From Mycobacterium asiaticum DSM 44297 (GTDB lineage Bacteria > Actinomycetota > Actinomycetes > Mycobacteriales > Mycobacteriaceae), in NCBI RefSeq assembly GCF_000613245.1, contig NZ_HG964936.1, positions 900,821-964,820 on the forward strand: a stretch of DNA of 64,000 nt. Reading direction: 5' to 3'. The number at the start of each line of letters is the position of its first letter. Positions within the stretch are counted from its first letter, which is position 1. Made by a program: the position numbers and the translations under genes. Positions 37,021 through 45,177 of this stretch are shown piece by piece. The notes below the pieces were generated by a model. That model saw only the letters and a program-made list of their open reading frames with translations, was not told the DNA's origin and made no database searches.

Positions 37021-37047
37021 CGGCCCCGACAGAAGCTGTCGGGGCCG
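37021..37047. terminator. Bidirectional hairpin between pdtaS and whiB1
   Basis: CGGCCCCGACAG (37021-37032), loop AAG, CTGTCGGGGCCG (37036-37047): a perfect 12-base-pair stem with a three-base loop, between the stops of two convergent genes. There is no clear T-run, as usual for mycobacterial terminators. It probably ends transcripts from both sides. Confidence 0.85.
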
Positions 37048-37068
37048 TAAAGCTACTTAGCCGAGTTG

Positions 37069-37323
37069 TCAGACTCCGCTGCGGGCCTTCGTCCGGGCGT
37101 TACGACGCTTGAGTGCACGCCGCTCGTCTTCGCTCATCCCACCCCAGACGCCCGAGTCCTGGCCGGTATTCAGAGCCCATCCGAGACACTCAGTGGTCAC
37201 TGGACACCGATTACAGACCAGTTTCGCGTCAGCGATCTGCGCGAGTGCCGGGCCGCTGTTCCCAACCGGGAAGAACAGCTCCGGATCCTCGTCACGGCAG
37301 ACCGCCCTGTGGCGCCAATCCAT
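37069..37323 (-). CDS. whiB1: Iron-sulfur transcriptional regulator WhiB1
   Basis: Essential 4Fe-4S, nitric-oxide-sensitive Wbl protein that binds the SigA C-terminal domain. The 84 residues have the four cluster cysteines: C9 (RAVCRDEDP) and the CxxCxxxxxC set at 37, 40 and 46 (VCNRCPVTTEC), then the GVWGGMSEDERR turn and a basic C-terminus (RALKRRNARTKAR) for DNA binding. Same length as M. tuberculosis Rv3219. The promoter lies about 120 bases upstream and contains a tandem pair of CRP-like sites. Confidence 0.97.
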   Translation of the reverse strand: MDWRHRAVCRDEDPELFFPVGNSGPALAQIADAKLVCNRCPVTTECLGWALNTGQDSGVWGGMSEDERRALKRRNARTKARSGV

Positions 37324-37473
37324 TAGTTGCTACTCCTCACTATGTGCGCAGCACTGCGCACGGGCGATTTTCCCTTGCCGGTTTCCTTGCTGTTGAGCGT
37401 GCGCAAGAAAGGTTTTCCGTACCTCTGCATATCTCTGCATGCAACCTTTTGATCGTTTCACAGGCTCAACAGA

Positions 37474-37511
37474 TGTCAATAGTGTTACGTGGGCCCGTGG
37501 GGTATCTCACT
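37474..37511 (-). promoter_or_regulatory. Tandem CRP (cAMP receptor protein)-like sites before whiB1
   Basis: Read on the minus strand, 37511-37496 is AGTGAGATACCCCACG, which differs in one base from the M. tuberculosis whiB1 CRP site as I recall it (AGTGAGATAGCCCACG). A second, weaker match, CGTAACACTATTGACA, lies at 37489-37474, centre to centre 22 bases away. This two-site arrangement with a roughly 120-base leader agrees with the M. tuberculosis promoter, where Rv3676 (CRP) activates and then represses. Confidence 0.75.
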
Positions 37512-37593
37512 TCAACGAACTCTTACCCAAGCCCTTACTCCGTTGTACTACACTACCTGGGAAATTTCGCCCCACAATTTCGTCGCGGGCTTG

Positions 37594-38580
37594 TTACATC
37601 TTAGATTTCCGCAGGTCACAGCCTATTTCGGGTGGTGGCGCTACAACGGCCAACGCATCCGGGACCGCCCGGAACGTCATAGATTCGCGCACCCCGAGGT
37701 ATTCCCCGTCGAACTGGCAGGCAGCGGGCGACGTCATGCTGCTAACCCGTACGTAATCCACGTCGTCGTCGCGGATGAGCTGCGGAGCCTCCAGCTTCGG
37801 ACGCTTGGCGAGCAGTTGACGGAGCAACCTCAGTGTCGGGATCACCCTCATCTCGGTCAGCGCGAACAGCCCGAGGCCGGACTCGAAGCTGCAGCCGGGG
37901 TTGGTCACCATCGGCCGGTTGTTGCTATAGGTCCACGGATTGGTGTTGGACACCCAGGCGAAGTGCACGCCCGAGACGGGCTGCTGGCCAGGCAGTTCGA
38001 GGATCAGGTTCGGTTCCCGGCGGCGAAACCGCAGCGTAACGGGCACCGCCACCCGCCAATACCGCAGCGGCGTCACCTTGACGCCACGGCTGCGCTCGGC
38101 CTGCACCGCCTCCACGACCTCGGCGTCGACGCCCATGCCGGCGTTGACCAGGGCCCAGATCTCACCGCAGTCGATGAGCCCGATGCGGCGCCATCGCCCG
38201 GTGCGTCCGTACTCGTCCAGCAGCGCCACGAGCTGCTCCAAGGCCGGGGCCGGATCCTTCGGTATCCCCAGCGCCCTGGCCAGCACGTTCGCCGAACCGC
38301 CCGGCACGATCCCCACCGCGGGAATCGGCCCGGCCGTCTGCGTGCCGGGTCGGCCCAGCATGCCGTTGACCAGACCGCTGACCGTTCCGTCGCCGCCGTG
38401 CACGACGACCAGGTCGTACCCGTCGGCGACCGCGGACCGCCCGAGTTCCTCGGCGTGACCGATGCGTTTGGTCTCTTCGATGGTGAGCTGCAGGCGGCGG
38501 CTGAGGGTTTGGGTCACGAGGTCGCGAGCGGCCGGTGTGATGGTGCTGGCGGTTGGGTTCACGATCAACATGGCGCGCAT
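37594..38580 (-). CDS. Diacylglycerol/sphingosine kinase-family protein (Rv3218-like)
   Basis: Lipid kinase-fold protein of 328 residues. The N-terminal nucleotide-binding half begins MLIVNPTAS and contains the signature VVVHGGDGTVSGLVNGML (about 58-75) and VPGGSANVLARALGIP; the C-terminal half is the beta-sandwich domain typical of DgkB/YegS. Substrate not readable: diacylglycerol or another prenol/lipid alcohol. Starts at ATG 38580 or 38571. Divergent from the membrane protein at 38626. It lies upstream of whiB1 in the same direction, with the CRP region inside the gap. Confidence 0.88.
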   Translation of the reverse strand: MRAMLIVNPTASTITPAARDLVTQTLSRRLQLTIEETKRIGHAEELGRSAVADGYDLVVVHGGDGTVSGLVNGMLGRPGTQTAGPIPAVGIVPGGSANVLARALGIPKDPAPALEQLVALLDEYGRTGRWRRIGLIDCGEIWALVNAGMGVDAEVVEAVQAERSRGVKVTPLRYWRVAVPVTLRFRRREPNLILELPGQQPVSGVHFAWVSNTNPWTYSNNRPMVTNPGCSFESGLGLFALTEMRVIPTLRLLRQLLAKRPKLEAPQLIRDDDVDYVRVSSMTSPAACQFDGEYLGVRESMTFRAVPDALAVVAPPPEIGCDLRKSKM

Positions 38581-38625
38581 GGCAGTCGAGCTTATGCGTT
38601 AGGGATAACGATTTACGCTGGCACT

Positions 38626-39057
38626 GTGACCGATCGCCCTCCCGCCACCGTGCGCCGAGCCGGATTCATCGTTGCCGCCGAAGGGGTGGCGGCGCTGGTC
38701 GTGGCCGCGGTCCTCGTCATTCGCGGCATCGCCGGAGCCGACCAGCACGTCGTCAACGGGTTGGGTACCGCGGTGTGGTTCGTGCTGGTCGGCGGCGCGG
38801 TACTGGCCGGTGGCTGGGCCCTGACGAGTGGCAAGCGTTGGGGCCGCGGACTGGCGGTGTTCACGCAGTTGTTGCTCTTGCCGGTGGCCTGGTACGTGGG
38901 GATCGGGTCGCATCGCCTCATGTTCGGGGTCCCACTGGCCTTGCTGGCCGTGGCGACGCTTGGGCTGCTGTTCAGCGCGCCGGCGGTGCGCTGGGCCGCC
39001 GGTGGTGATCAGCGGGGCGAGGCGAGCGCGGCCAGTTCTGACCCGGACACCCGGTAG
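38626..39057 (+). CDS. Small integral membrane protein (Rv3217c-like)
   Basis: Unknown function. From GTG 38626 the product is 143 residues, the length I recall for Rv3217c, with four hydrophobic spans (around residues 12-32, 45-64, 72-90 and 97-115) and short charged ends. No catalytic motif. In-frame starts far upstream lie inside the opposite-strand kinase gene and are spurious. Its last 49 bases overlap the convergent GNAT gene. Confidence 0.85.
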   Translation: MTDRPPATVRRAGFIVAAEGVAALVVAAVLVIRGIAGADQHVVNGLGTAVWFVLVGGAVLAGGWALTSGKRWGRGLAVFTQLLLLPVAWYVGIGSHRLMFGVPLALLAVATLGLLFSAPAVRWAAGGDQRGEASAASSDPDTR

Positions 39058-39485
39058 GTGGTCCACTCGGTCTGAGGTTGCCCCCCAACGCCGTCGTAGA
39101 GCGCGATCGCGTCGACGTTCCAGTTCAGCACCGCCCACGACAGCCGGGTGTAGCCGTTGCGAATGCACTCGCCGGCCAGCGTCGCCAGCAACGCGCGGGC
39201 CAGGCCGCGGCGGCGAAAGCTTGGCCGCACGTACAGATCCTCGAGATAGATCCCCGGCACCCCGTCCCAGGTGGAGAAGTTCAGGAACCACAGCGCCATC
39301 GCGGCGATCTCGCCTTCGATTTCGGCGACGTGTCCTCGCACCGTCGGAGAATCACCGAAAAGCGCTGCGGACAATTGATTTTCGGTCACACTGCATTCGT
39401 CGGCGGCGTGCTCGAATTCGGCGAGTTCATGAATCATGGCGGCGATGTCGGAAACATCGGCTGCGGTGGCGTGACGAATGGTCAT
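39009..39485 (-). CDS. GNAT-family N-acetyltransferase (Rv3216-like)
   Basis: A 158-residue GNAT enzyme transferring an acetyl group from acetyl-CoA. It starts IRHATAADVSDIAAMI; the acetyl-CoA pyrophosphate loop is RRRGLARALLATLA (about 88-101), preceded by IYLEDLYVRPSFR. The overall pattern resembles diamine/thialysine acetyltransferases (SAT type: LAEFEHAAD near the start, LEDLYV). Its ATG overlaps the entC stop (ATGA), so it is the third gene of the gpm2-entC-GNAT unit. Confidence 0.9.
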   Translation of the reverse strand: MTIRHATAADVSDIAAMIHELAEFEHAADECSVTENQLSAALFGDSPTVRGHVAEIEGEIAAMALWFLNFSTWDGVPGIYLEDLYVRPSFRRRGLARALLATLAGECIRNGYTRLSWAVLNWNVDAIALYDGVGGQPQTEWTTYRVSGSELAALASPR

Positions 39486-40582
39486 TGCTCGACCCCCAGT
39501 GCGGTCAATATGGTCGCGAATTTCGTTGTTGTTTCCTCAAGTTCGTCGTCAGGGTCGGATTCGGCGACGATCCCGCCGCCGGCGCGCGCCAATGCGGTCC
39601 GTCGGTCGGCCGACAATTCGGCGCACCGAATGGCGACCACCCACTCGCCGTCGCCGCGGGCGTCACACCAACCGACGGCGCCGGCGTAGAACCCACGGTC
39701 GCCTTCCAGTTCGGCGATCAGCTCGGTGGCTGCGCCGGTCGGTACGCCGCCGACTGCCGGTGTGGGATGCAGAGCCAGCGCGAGATCGATTGCCGTGGTT
39801 GCGGTATCGCGCAGCCGGCCGACGATCGGGGTGCACAGGTGCCACACCGCGGCGGTGCGGGTCAACTGCGGTTCGGTGGCAATCTTCAATTCGTCGCAGA
39901 GGGGCTCCAGGGCCGCCCGCATGGTGTCGATGACCAGTTGGTGCTCGTGCCGATTCTTGTCCGAACCCGACAACGCGGCCCCGTTGGCGGCATCGGTGTC
40001 GGGGTCGGCGGAGCGCGGCGCCGAACCGGCGAACGGGCGGCAAACGACTCGGTCACCCGAACGTGCGACCAGAAGTTCGGGGCTGGCGCCCACCAGTGCG
40101 GCGCCGGCGTGGTCCGCGCCGGCGGGGGCGAGGTCGACGAGATAGCCGTATGCGGTCGGGTCGGCGGTCACCAACCTGCGCAGGATGGTGCGGCCGTCCA
40201 GCGCAGCGTCGGCGGTCAGCTGCAAGGCGCGGGCCAGCACCACCTTGGACAGCGGATTGTCCGTAGCGCCGAGCTGAACCCGGGCCCGGCCGACCCGCTG
40301 CCGATGTTCGTCGGGCGGGGGTAGGGCGGCCTCGATGCGCACTGTCGGCAGCGGCCGGGACGGCCAATCGGGTAGGGCGTCGGCGCGGCGCAGGGCCTCG
40401 GGCACCTGCAACGCAGCCGGCCTGCTGACGTCAAACGGCAACGCGCCCAATATCACTGGAGCTTCGTTAGCGCGTAGCGCGGCCTGTGCCGCGGCGACGT
40501 CGGAGAAGCCGGCGCGGACCCCTTCGGCGAGCAGCGTGCCGCTCGGCCCGCTCAGCGCGAACGACGGCTCATCGGACGTCAC
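39482..40582 (-). CDS. entC: Isochorismate synthase EntC
   Basis: Converts chorismate to isochorismate, precursor of menaquinone (and, in principle, salicylate). The 366-residue protein has the chorismate-utilising C-terminal domain: NPLSKVVLARAL, ASPELLVAR, the SGSDKNRHEHQLVIDTM block, LHPTPAVGGVPTG and FYAGAVGW. Orthologue Rv3215. Mycobacterial salicylate for mycobactin comes mainly from MbtI, so a menaquinone role is more likely. The start is GTG 40582 overlapping the gpm2 stop (GTGA); the end overlaps the GNAT gene. Confidence 0.93.
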   Translation of the reverse strand: MTSDEPSFALSGPSGTLLAEGVRAGFSDVAAAQAALRANEAPVILGALPFDVSRPAALQVPEALRRADALPDWPSRPLPTVRIEAALPPPDEHRQRVGRARVQLGATDNPLSKVVLARALQLTADAALDGRTILRRLVTADPTAYGYLVDLAPAGADHAGAALVGASPELLVARSGDRVVCRPFAGSAPRSADPDTDAANGAALSGSDKNRHEHQLVIDTMRAALEPLCDELKIATEPQLTRTAAVWHLCTPIVGRLRDTATTAIDLALALHPTPAVGGVPTGAATELIAELEGDRGFYAGAVGWCDARGDGEWVVAIRCAELSADRRTALARAGGGIVAESDPDDELEETTTKFATILTALGVEQ

Positions 40583-41178
40583 AGGTACCCGTGACCGGTC
40601 AGCCCAAGCGTGGCGAGCTGGCGAACCCCGTGTTCGTATCCGCAGACCGCGACCGAGGCGGTGACCATGCCGAAGCGGCTGCCCTCTTCAAGAGGTAGCT
40701 CCACCCAGCGGGTGATCACCGCGCGCGAGAAGTGCCCGTGGCTGACGAACAGCACGTCTCGTTTCTCGATGTGCTCGAGCGCCACCGCGATGGCCTGGTC
40801 GGCGCGATCGCTGACCTGCTGCACGGTCTCGCCGTCGGGGCAGCCGTGGGTCCACACCAGCCAACCGGGTTCGGTTTCCTGGATCTGGGGCGTGGTGAGG
40901 CCTTCGTATGAGCCGTAGTCCCATTCGGCGAGCAGGGGAGACACCTCGTCGACGCGCAACCCGGCCAGTTCCGCGGTGACCAGGCACCGGGTGCGCGGGC
41001 TGCTGATCACCAGCGGGTCTTCGAGTTTGAGTGCCTGCATCACCCCCGCTGCGAGCACCGCCTGGTCGCGGCCGGCGTCGGTCAACGCGATGTCCGTGCG
41101 GCCGGTGTGCTGGCCCGACTTCGACCATTCGGTCTCGCCGTGGCGCAGCAGAAGCAGTCGATGGTGAGGCACGCCCAT
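40579..41178 (-). CDS. gpm2: Histidine phosphatase, phosphoglycerate-mutase family (Rv3214, gpm2)
   Basis: Named as a phosphoglycerate mutase, but the M. tuberculosis homologue is known as a broad acid phosphatase. From ATG 41178 it is 199 residues. The catalytic RHGETEWS (His about residue 13) takes up phosphate; SSPRTRCLVTAELAGL, LAEWDYGSYEGLTTPQI and VSHGHFSRAVI (second His) follow. A frame open leftward to 42156 crosses the divergent ParA gene and is spurious. First gene of a three-gene overlapping unit with entC and the GNAT gene. Confidence 0.93.
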   Translation of the reverse strand: MGVPHHRLLLLRHGETEWSKSGQHTGRTDIALTDAGRDQAVLAAGVMQALKLEDPLVISSPRTRCLVTAELAGLRVDEVSPLLAEWDYGSYEGLTTPQIQETEPGWLVWTHGCPDGETVQQVSDRADQAIAVALEHIEKRDVLFVSHGHFSRAVITRWVELPLEEGSRFGMVTASVAVCGYEHGVRQLATLGLTGHGYL

Positions 41179-41265
41179 GCCGACCGATTCTGCCTGAGAC
41201 ACGCCGGGGCGGTGCCGGGCCCGCCACCGGAACCCGAGCAGGGGGTACATGCCAGGATGGGCACT

Positions 41266-42066
41266 GTGACTGACATGCGCGTACTGGCTGTGGCAAACCA
41301 GAAGGGCGGTGTGGCCAAGACGACGACGGTCGCTTCGCTCGGTGCGGCGATGGTGGACAAGGGCAAACGGGTGCTGCTCGTCGATCTGGATCCGCAGGGC
41401 TGTCTGACGTTTTCGCTGGGCCAGGATCCGGACAAGCTGGCGGTGTCCGTGCATGAGGTGTTGCTCGGTGAGGTGGAACCTGACGCCGCGTTGGTGCCGA
41501 CCACCGAGGGAATGACTTTGCTGCCGGCCAACATCGACTTGGCGGGCGCCGAGGCGATGCTGCTGATGCGGGCCGGGCGCGAGTACGCGCTCAAGCGGGC
41601 GCTGGCCAAACTCGCCGACGATTTCGACGTGGTGATCATCGACTGCCCGCCGTCGCTGGGTGTGCTCACCCTCAACGGGCTGACCGCGGCCGACGAGGTC
41701 ATCGTCCCGCTGCAGTGCGAGACGCTGGCACATCGCGGAGTGGGCCAGTTCCTGCGCACCGTCTCCGACGTCCAGCAGATCACCAACCCCAGCCTGCGCC
41801 TGCTGGGCGCGCTGCCGACCTTGTATGACTCGCGGACCACTCACACCCGGGACGTCCTGGTCGACGTCGCGGACCGATATTCGTTGCCGGTGTTGGCGCC
41901 GCCCATTCCGCGGACCGTGCGGTTCGCCGAGGCCAGCGCATCGGGCTCGTCGGTGCTGTCCGGGCGCAAGAACAAGGGTGCGCTGGCCTACCAGGAGTTG
42001 GCGCAGGCGCTGCTCAAGCACTGGAAGACCGGCAAAGCGCTGCCGACGTTCACCGTCGAGTACTAG
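41266..42066 (+). CDS. ParA/Soj-like ATPase (Rv3213c-like)
   Basis: Deviant Walker-A ATPase, 266 residues, the same length as Rv3213c. P-loop QKGGVAKTTTVASLG (about 11-25) with the signature Lys, DLDPQGCLTFSLG (switch I/Walker A'), VVIIDCPPSLGVLT (Walker B). There is no ParB gene beside it and it lies away from the replication origin, so it is an orphan ParA, possibly positioning another cargo. ATG 41257 is an alternative start. A hairpin follows the stop. Confidence 0.92.
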   Translation: MTDMRVLAVANQKGGVAKTTTVASLGAAMVDKGKRVLLVDLDPQGCLTFSLGQDPDKLAVSVHEVLLGEVEPDAALVPTTEGMTLLPANIDLAGAEAMLLMRAGREYALKRALAKLADDFDVVIIDCPPSLGVLTLNGLTAADEVIVPLQCETLAHRGVGQFLRTVSDVQQITNPSLRLLGALPTLYDSRTTHTRDVLVDVADRYSLPVLAPPIPRTVRFAEASASGSSVLSGRKNKGALAYQELAQALLKHWKTGKALPTFTVEY

Positions 42067-42083
42067 TCCCTCGGCTCCCCTTG

Positions 42084-42143
42084 GCGAGCAGACGCAAAAG
42101 AACCCGCCACGCCGTGTTTTCGGGGGCTTTCGCGTCTGCTCGC
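42084..42143. terminator. Long-loop hairpin / dispersed-repeat-like element
   Basis: GCGAGCAGACGC (42084-42095) and GCGTCTGCTCGC (42132-42143) are perfect 12-base inverted arms with a 36-base loop, between the convergent ParA and Rv3212-like stops. It may end both transcripts. Part of the arm (GAGCAGACGC) recurs in the gap at about 49014, which suggests a dispersed intergenic sequence. Confidence 0.65.
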
Positions 42144-42159
42144 GCAACCCCGGCACAAC

Positions 42160-43374
42160 CTAGCCCAGGGCCACCACGGTGTCGCCACGCTGCTCGATCA
42201 CTTGCGAACCCGTCACCACCGGCACCACCGGCGAGCTGCTGGACTGCCGCTGCACCGGGATGAACCGGCTGGGCTCGCCGCTGACCGGGTCGTACACACC
42301 GATCGCATTGGTCACCGGTACCAGCAGCTGACCGGCCATCATCACACCGGGACCCAGCGGCGCTGCGGTCTCCCCGGCAGCAATGGTGTAGCGCTGAGTC
42401 AGCGTGCTTGAGTCGAACACCAGCAGCGAGGCGCCGGTCCACCAAGTGACCAGGCTTCCGCTCTGCGACACCACTCCGGACTCGGGTGGTGGACCGGGCA
42501 GTGGCGTGCTGGACACCGTCGTACCGGTCTCGTCGACCACATCGACGCGCGGTTGCGGGGTGGGCAAATACACCGCGGTCCTGTTCTGCGACACCACCAG
42601 CACGCGGGCCCCGGTGCCGGGGCGCACCCCGCCCTCCTGCACCGCCTGTTGCTGAGGTTCGTCGTCCTCCTTGCCCGGACGCAGCAGGATCAGCCGCAGG
42701 TCGGCTTGGTTCGCGCACGCCTCGAGCACCGCCACCGCCGACGAACTGGCCGCGGCCGATTCCAGCTTGCAGCCCGAGTGCAGGCCACGGTTGACCGGTT
42801 TGACCCGGGCATCGGTCTCGCCGTAGGCCATCATCCGGACCATGTCCGAACGCCACATCTCCAGCCGGGTGGCGCCGGCCGACAATACGGTCGTGCCGTC
42901 GGTGGACAGGCGCACCTGCGGGTCGGCGTAGCTGCTGCGTGCGGGCCCGCGCCGTCCGGTGGACCCGTCGATGGTGCTGACCTGACCGCAGCCACGGGCG
43001 TCCCGATAGACGGCGACGGTGTAGCGGTAAACCCACGTCACACCACACAGGTCGGTGTCCCGCGAGTAACTCCACAGCACTTGGCCGGTGCCCGGGTCGC
43101 GTCCCTGCACCTCGCGGCCCACGGCCGTTGTGACCGTTCCGCCCACCGCGACCGGAACCCGGGTGGCCGGGCTCGGGGCGGTCCAGAGCTGATGCAGCTC
43201 GGCCGGAACCGCACGCGCCTGGGTCGGGGCAGGCGCGGGGGATGCCGCGGGCCGGCTGATGGTGGCCCGGGCGTCGCTGGTCCACCAGATCAGAGCCGCG
43301 ATGACCGCGACAACGACCGCGATCGTCGCGGCGGCCAGGATGTCGGCCTTGGTGCGGCGTTCGGGTCGGACCAT
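42160..43374 (-). CDS. Membrane-anchored beta-propeller-like protein (Rv3212-like)
   Basis: Function unknown. The 404-residue product has one N-terminal membrane segment (ILAAATIAVVVAVIAALIWW, about 12-31), a Pro/Ala-rich linker, then an extracytoplasmic domain with repeated beta-strand units reminiscent of PQQ/WD propellers (DPGTGQVLWSYSRD, STDGTTVLSAGATRLEMW, QNRTAVYLPTPQPRVDV). A few cysteines (CGVTWVY, RGCGQ, SGCKLE, LEACAN) could form disulfides. Position and form match Rv3212. The stop is close to rhlE's side: it lies 17 bases downstream of the rhlE stop in the same direction. Confidence 0.85.
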   Translation of the reverse strand: MVRPERRTKADILAAATIAVVVAVIAALIWWTSDARATISRPAASPAPAPTQARAVPAELHQLWTAPSPATRVPVAVGGTVTTAVGREVQGRDPGTGQVLWSYSRDTDLCGVTWVYRYTVAVYRDARGCGQVSTIDGSTGRRGPARSSYADPQVRLSTDGTTVLSAGATRLEMWRSDMVRMMAYGETDARVKPVNRGLHSGCKLESAAASSSAVAVLEACANQADLRLILLRPGKEDDEPQQQAVQEGGVRPGTGARVLVVSQNRTAVYLPTPQPRVDVVDETGTTVSSTPLPGPPPESGVVSQSGSLVTWWTGASLLVFDSSTLTQRYTIAAGETAAPLGPGVMMAGQLLVPVTNAIGVYDPVSGEPSRFIPVQRQSSSSPVVPVVTGSQVIEQRGDTVVALG

Positions 43375-43391
43375 TCGATGAGTATGGCCGC

Positions 43392-44915
43392 TCAGTTGGC
43401 CGGCGCGGCGGCCTCGGCCGGCTTGCGACGACGCCGACGACGCCGAGTGCCGTTGCCGGCCGCGGGACCCGAACCGGAGGTAGCGGTCGCCGCCGCTTCG
43501 GGGGCGCCGTCACCGGCCACGGCCGCGCCGGCGGGATGCCCGGTAACGGGCTTGCCGCCGCGGGTGCGCTTGCGTGGCTTGCTGCGTCGCGCGGGGCGCT
43601 CGGTGGCGCCGCTGCTGCTGTTGCTGCTGGCTTCGCGCCGCTTGACCGGAGCCTTTCGCGGCGCGCCGACGTTGCCGGTGGCCTCGGCCGGGATGGACAG
43701 CTCCTCGTACAGGTGCGGCGAGCTGGAGTAGGTTTCGGACGGGTCGGGGGAGCCCAAGCCCAGCGCCTTGTCGATCATCGCCCAGCGTTCCAGCTCGTCC
43801 CAGTCCACCAGCGTGACCGCGATGCCGGTGCGCCCGGCGCGGCCGGTGCGCCCGATGCGGTGGACGTACATCTTCTCGTCCTCGGGGCACTGGTAGTTGA
43901 TGACGTGGGTGATGTCGTCGATGTCGATGCCGCGGGCGGCGACGTCGGTGGCGACCAGCACGTTCACCTCGCCGGCGCGGAAAGCCTTGAGCGCCTTCTC
44001 GCGGGCGATCTGGCCAAGATCACCATGGACGGCGCCGACGGCGAAGCCGCGCTCGTTCAGGTCATCGGCCACCTTTTGGGCGGTGCGCTTGGTGCGGGTG
44101 AAGATCATTGTCGCGCCACGGCCCTCGGCCTGCAGGATTCGGCTGACCAACTCCACCTTGTCCAGCGCGTGGGCGCGGTAGACGAATTGCTTGGTGGTGT
44201 CGTGCACGGCCAGCGAATGCGGCGCCTCGGCCCGGATGTGCGTGGGCTGGACCATGAAGGTACGGGCCAGCGTGATGATCGGGTCCGGCATGGTCGCCGA
44301 GAACAGCATCGACTGGCGGTCGGCCGGAATCTGCCGCAAGATGCGCTCGATATCGGGGAGGAAGCCCAAGTCGAGCATTTCGTCGGCTTCGTCGAGTACC
44401 AGCACCGATAACCCGCCCAGCTGAAGGTGCCCCTGCTGGCACAGGTCGAGCAGCCGGCCCGGGGTGCCCACGACGACGTCGACGCCCTTGTGTAGCGCGT
44501 CGATCTGCGGCTCGTAGGCGCGGCCGCCGTAGATGGAGATCACCGACAGCGGACGTTGACCGCCGTCCTCCTGGTCGGCGGTCAGGTACTTGCCCGCGGC
44601 GGCCAGGTCACCGGTGACCTGCAGGCACAGCTCGCGGGTGGGCACCACGATCAGGGCCCGCGGGGCCCCGGTCAGCGGCCGCGTCGCGGTCTCGGAGGTG
44701 ATGCGCTGCAGCAGCGGCACCCCGAACCCAAAGGTCTTGCCCATGCCGGTGCGGGCCTGGCCGATCACATCCTCGCCGGCGAGCGCGAGGGGCAGCGTGA
44801 GTTCTTGGATGGCAAACGGTGTCTCGATACCCTTCTCGGCCAGCGCGCGAACAATCTCGTCGCGGACGCCAAGGCTGGCAAAGGTTAATCCAGTGGTGCT
44901 TTTGAGTGCGGTCAT
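43392..44915 (-). CDS. rhlE: DEAD-box RNA helicase RhlE
   Basis: ATP-dependent RNA helicase for RNA turnover and ribosome assembly. 507 residues. Motifs in order: Q motif FASLGV...PFAIQ, motif I ARTGMGKT (about 55-61), PTREL, TPGRLLDL, motif II DEADEML (about 173), SAT, then the helicase C domain with ATDVAARGIDI and HRIGRTGRAGR. The last ~110 residues are a low-complexity basic tail (KRREASSNSSSG, RRSKPRKRTRGG, RRRRRRRK) that probably binds RNA. Orthologue Rv3211. The leader upstream (44916-45177) shows nothing else I can name. Confidence 0.95.
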   Translation of the reverse strand: MTALKSTTGLTFASLGVRDEIVRALAEKGIETPFAIQELTLPLALAGEDVIGQARTGMGKTFGFGVPLLQRITSETATRPLTGAPRALIVVPTRELCLQVTGDLAAAGKYLTADQEDGGQRPLSVISIYGGRAYEPQIDALHKGVDVVVGTPGRLLDLCQQGHLQLGGLSVLVLDEADEMLDLGFLPDIERILRQIPADRQSMLFSATMPDPIITLARTFMVQPTHIRAEAPHSLAVHDTTKQFVYRAHALDKVELVSRILQAEGRGATMIFTRTKRTAQKVADDLNERGFAVGAVHGDLGQIAREKALKAFRAGEVNVLVATDVAARGIDIDDITHVINYQCPEDEKMYVHRIGRTGRAGRTGIAVTLVDWDELERWAMIDKALGLGSPDPSETYSSSPHLYEELSIPAEATGNVGAPRKAPVKRREASSNSSSGATERPARRSKPRKRTRGGKPVTGHPAGAAVAGDGAPEAAATATSGSGPAAGNGTRRRRRRRKPAEAAAPAN

Positions 44916-45177
44916 ACGCGGGGGGTGGGCCTTTCAATGGTGACGTAGTCGAAAATTGCGTCGGTGCTTCTGTGTCGCGGTTCTCGCGCGCACGGTGTCC
45001 GACTCCGATTACGTCGCCGAGGCCTGCTGCCGCTTCCCTAGGGCGGGGGGCGGGCCGTAGCGTGCACGCACATTTCTTCGGCGGTGGCAGCACAGATTCA
45101 GCCACTACCGTTGTCCATCATAGCTGGTCGATCGGCGGGCACCGGTTGGTTCCTCGCCTGCCTACTACAGTGTTGCC

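Noticed and set aside
37489..38625. N-terminal extension of the small membrane protein
   Set aside because: It is antisense to the diacylglycerol-kinase-like gene and gives a low-complexity product; GTG 38626 matches the orthologue length.
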